Below, piece by piece: positions 6,137 to 7,058 of a stretch of 7,058 nt of DNA. The DNA comes from Chromatiales bacterium (GTDB taxonomy: Bacteria > Pseudomonadota > Gammaproteobacteria > UBA6429 > Thiohalophilaceae): positions 1-7,058 of the forward strand of contig JALTLP010000074.1 in assembly GCA_027001895.1 (NCBI GenBank), given 5' to 3'. Positions within the stretch are counted from its first letter, which is position 1. Every line of letters starts with the position of its first letter. The position numbers and the translations under genes are program-made. The notes below the pieces were generated by a model. The model made no database searches. It saw only the letters and a list, made by a program, of their open reading frames with translations, and was not told the DNA's origin.

Positions 6137-6180
6137 CCGGTTATTATTAATATTTTATTCTGGCACAAAAAGACAAACTA

Positions 6181-7058
6181 ATGACTCAAATCTTAAACCG
6201 TATACTTTTAAAAAACACCTTTTTATTACTTTCTTTTTTACTGTTTAGCGGCTGTGGAACCACTCAACTGGTAACCGAATCTGGCGACGAAGCAAGCATC
6301 CCCGAACTAACCAGCAGCTCAATTTTAAGCAATACCCTGCTGCTTAAAGAACAATACCAGGCTGCGGTTGACTTCTATCAACAGGCGCTTGAAAACACCC
6401 GTTTTGAAAACCAGAAAACTTATATACAACTGCGACTCGCTGCCAGCTATGCACACGTTGATAAACTTCATCAGTCACGGCAGATAATAAACCAGCTTCC
6501 TGTTGAAACACTTTCTGTCCAGGAACAGCAGTTGTTAGCACTGGCAAAAGCCAATATTGCATTAGCCGAAAGAAAAGCCGATGATGTTTTGCAGATTCTA
6601 CAAACCAACTTTACACCTAACACAGACTCAAGCCTGTTGGCCGAATACCACTTGCTTCGCGCCAAAGCTTTTTCCATGCTGGGTAACCCACTGGATTCTG
6701 CACAGGAACGAGTTTACTATGGAAACTATATTACTGATAACGCCTTAATTCATACCAATCAGAAAACTATCTGGGCATTACTGGCAAACCTGTCTATTCG
6801 TTCTTTACAGCAACTTATGACTGCACCAGCACCGGATGTACTTAGCGGCTGGATGGAACTGGTAAAAATTGCAAAAGCCTATCAGCTAAATCCAATTGAT
6901 TTAAAAATTCAAATCAGCAAATGGCGACAAAATTACCCGGATCACCCTATTCAGGAAGCAATGCTTGAAAACTTAATGCAACGCAAGCAGGAAGATGTTT
7001 CTGTTCCGGATCGTATAGCCTTACTGTTACCTTTATCCGGTACCTTTGCAAAGGCATC
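6181..7058 (+). CDS. lpoA: Penicillin-binding protein activator LpoA (5' part; runs off right edge)
   Basis: Outer-membrane lipoprotein that reaches through the periplasm to stimulate PBP1A. The first 292 residues are present. A lipoprotein signal peptide with basic residues R7 and K11, a hydrophobic core and the lipobox LFSGC places the lipidated cysteine at 25. Phe at -3 is unusual for a lipobox but also occurs in E. coli LpoA (IFAGC). Gly follows the Cys, which fits sorting to the outer membrane. The next 230 or so residues are helical with TPR-like spacing (for example KEQYQAAVDFYQQAL). Then come GWMELVKIAKAYQ and WRQNYPDHP, which align with E. coli LpoA, and finally RIALLLPLSGTFAKA (278-292), which opens the periplasmic-binding-protein-like domain. 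The window cuts the gene there. The Shine-Dalgarno before the ATG at 6181 is weak (AAAAAGAC). Divergent pairing with rsmI matches the usual context. Confidence 0.95.
   Translation, partial: MTQILNRILLKNTFLLLSFLLFSGCGTTQLVTESGDEASIPELTSSSILSNTLLLKEQYQAAVDFYQQALENTRFENQKTYIQLRLAASYAHVDKLHQSRQIINQLPVETLSVQEQQLLALAKANIALAERKADDVLQILQTNFTPNTDSSLLAEYHLLRAKAFSMLGNPLDSAQERVYYGNYITDNALIHTNQKTIWALLANLSIRSLQQLMTAPAPDVLSGWMELVKIAKAYQLNPIDLKIQISKWRQNYPDHPIQEAMLENLMQRKQEDVSVPDRIALLLPLSGTFAKA

Noticed and set aside
6344..6677. Two overlapping minus-strand frames of 72 and 68 codons
   Set aside because: Both are antisense to lpoA, which has a clear signal peptide and family motifs.
1..7058. A novel defence system, mobile element, CRISPR array or prophage
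   Set aside because: All long frames belong to known conserved housekeeping families in a familiar gene order; I saw no transposase, integrase, repeat array or terminal inverted repeats.

Overview
The window is a chromosomal housekeeping segment from a gammaproteobacterium of moderate, slightly AT-leaning base composition (judged by eye). The start of the division and cell-wall (dcw) cluster lies next to the RNase P RNA gene, rsmI and a divergent lpoA. LpoA is essentially a gammaproteobacterial protein. The order lpoA / rsmI - rnpB - mraZ - rsmH - ftsL - ftsI - murE matches, as I recall it, the arrangement in Pseudomonas and relatives. I cannot name the genus.

Layout. From about 4300 down to 1, on the minus strand, runs a tightly packed operon: mraZ, rsmH, ftsL, ftsI and the first half of murE, which leaves the window at the left edge. 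Three of its four junctions are 4-base ATGA overlaps and the fourth is a 3-base gap, so translational coupling is likely. Upstream of mraZ are a good sigma70-type promoter, a three-repeat MraZ operator just downstream of the predicted start point, and a strong Shine-Dalgarno before a TTG start codon. From 4489 to 4865, also on the minus strand, lies a complete type A RNase P RNA (rnpB) with its own promoter; its 3' end runs into a C7-T7 tract. From 4966 to 6128 come a likely terminator, an AT-rich block without a convincing gene, and rsmI (minus strand, GTG start). From 6181 to the right edge, on the plus strand, is the 5' part of lpoA, divergent from rsmI across 52 bases.

How the genes work together. 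MraZ is the transcriptional regulator at the head of dcw. RsmH and RsmI both modify C1402 of 16S rRNA (base N4 and ribose 2'-O respectively), so the two methyltransferases for one nucleotide sit on either side of rnpB. FtsL and FtsI belong to the divisome, FtsI being the septal transpeptidase. MurE makes the cytoplasmic peptidoglycan precursor that feeds it. LpoA is the outer-membrane lipoprotein that activates PBP1A. Together the segment combines peptidoglycan synthesis, division and RNA maturation.

I found no mobile element, CRISPR array, defence system or other novel system. The points worth a second look are small: a degenerate MraZ operator, an apparent extra hairpin in the RNase P RNA, the unusual rnpB 3' tract, and the AT-rich block after rsmI.
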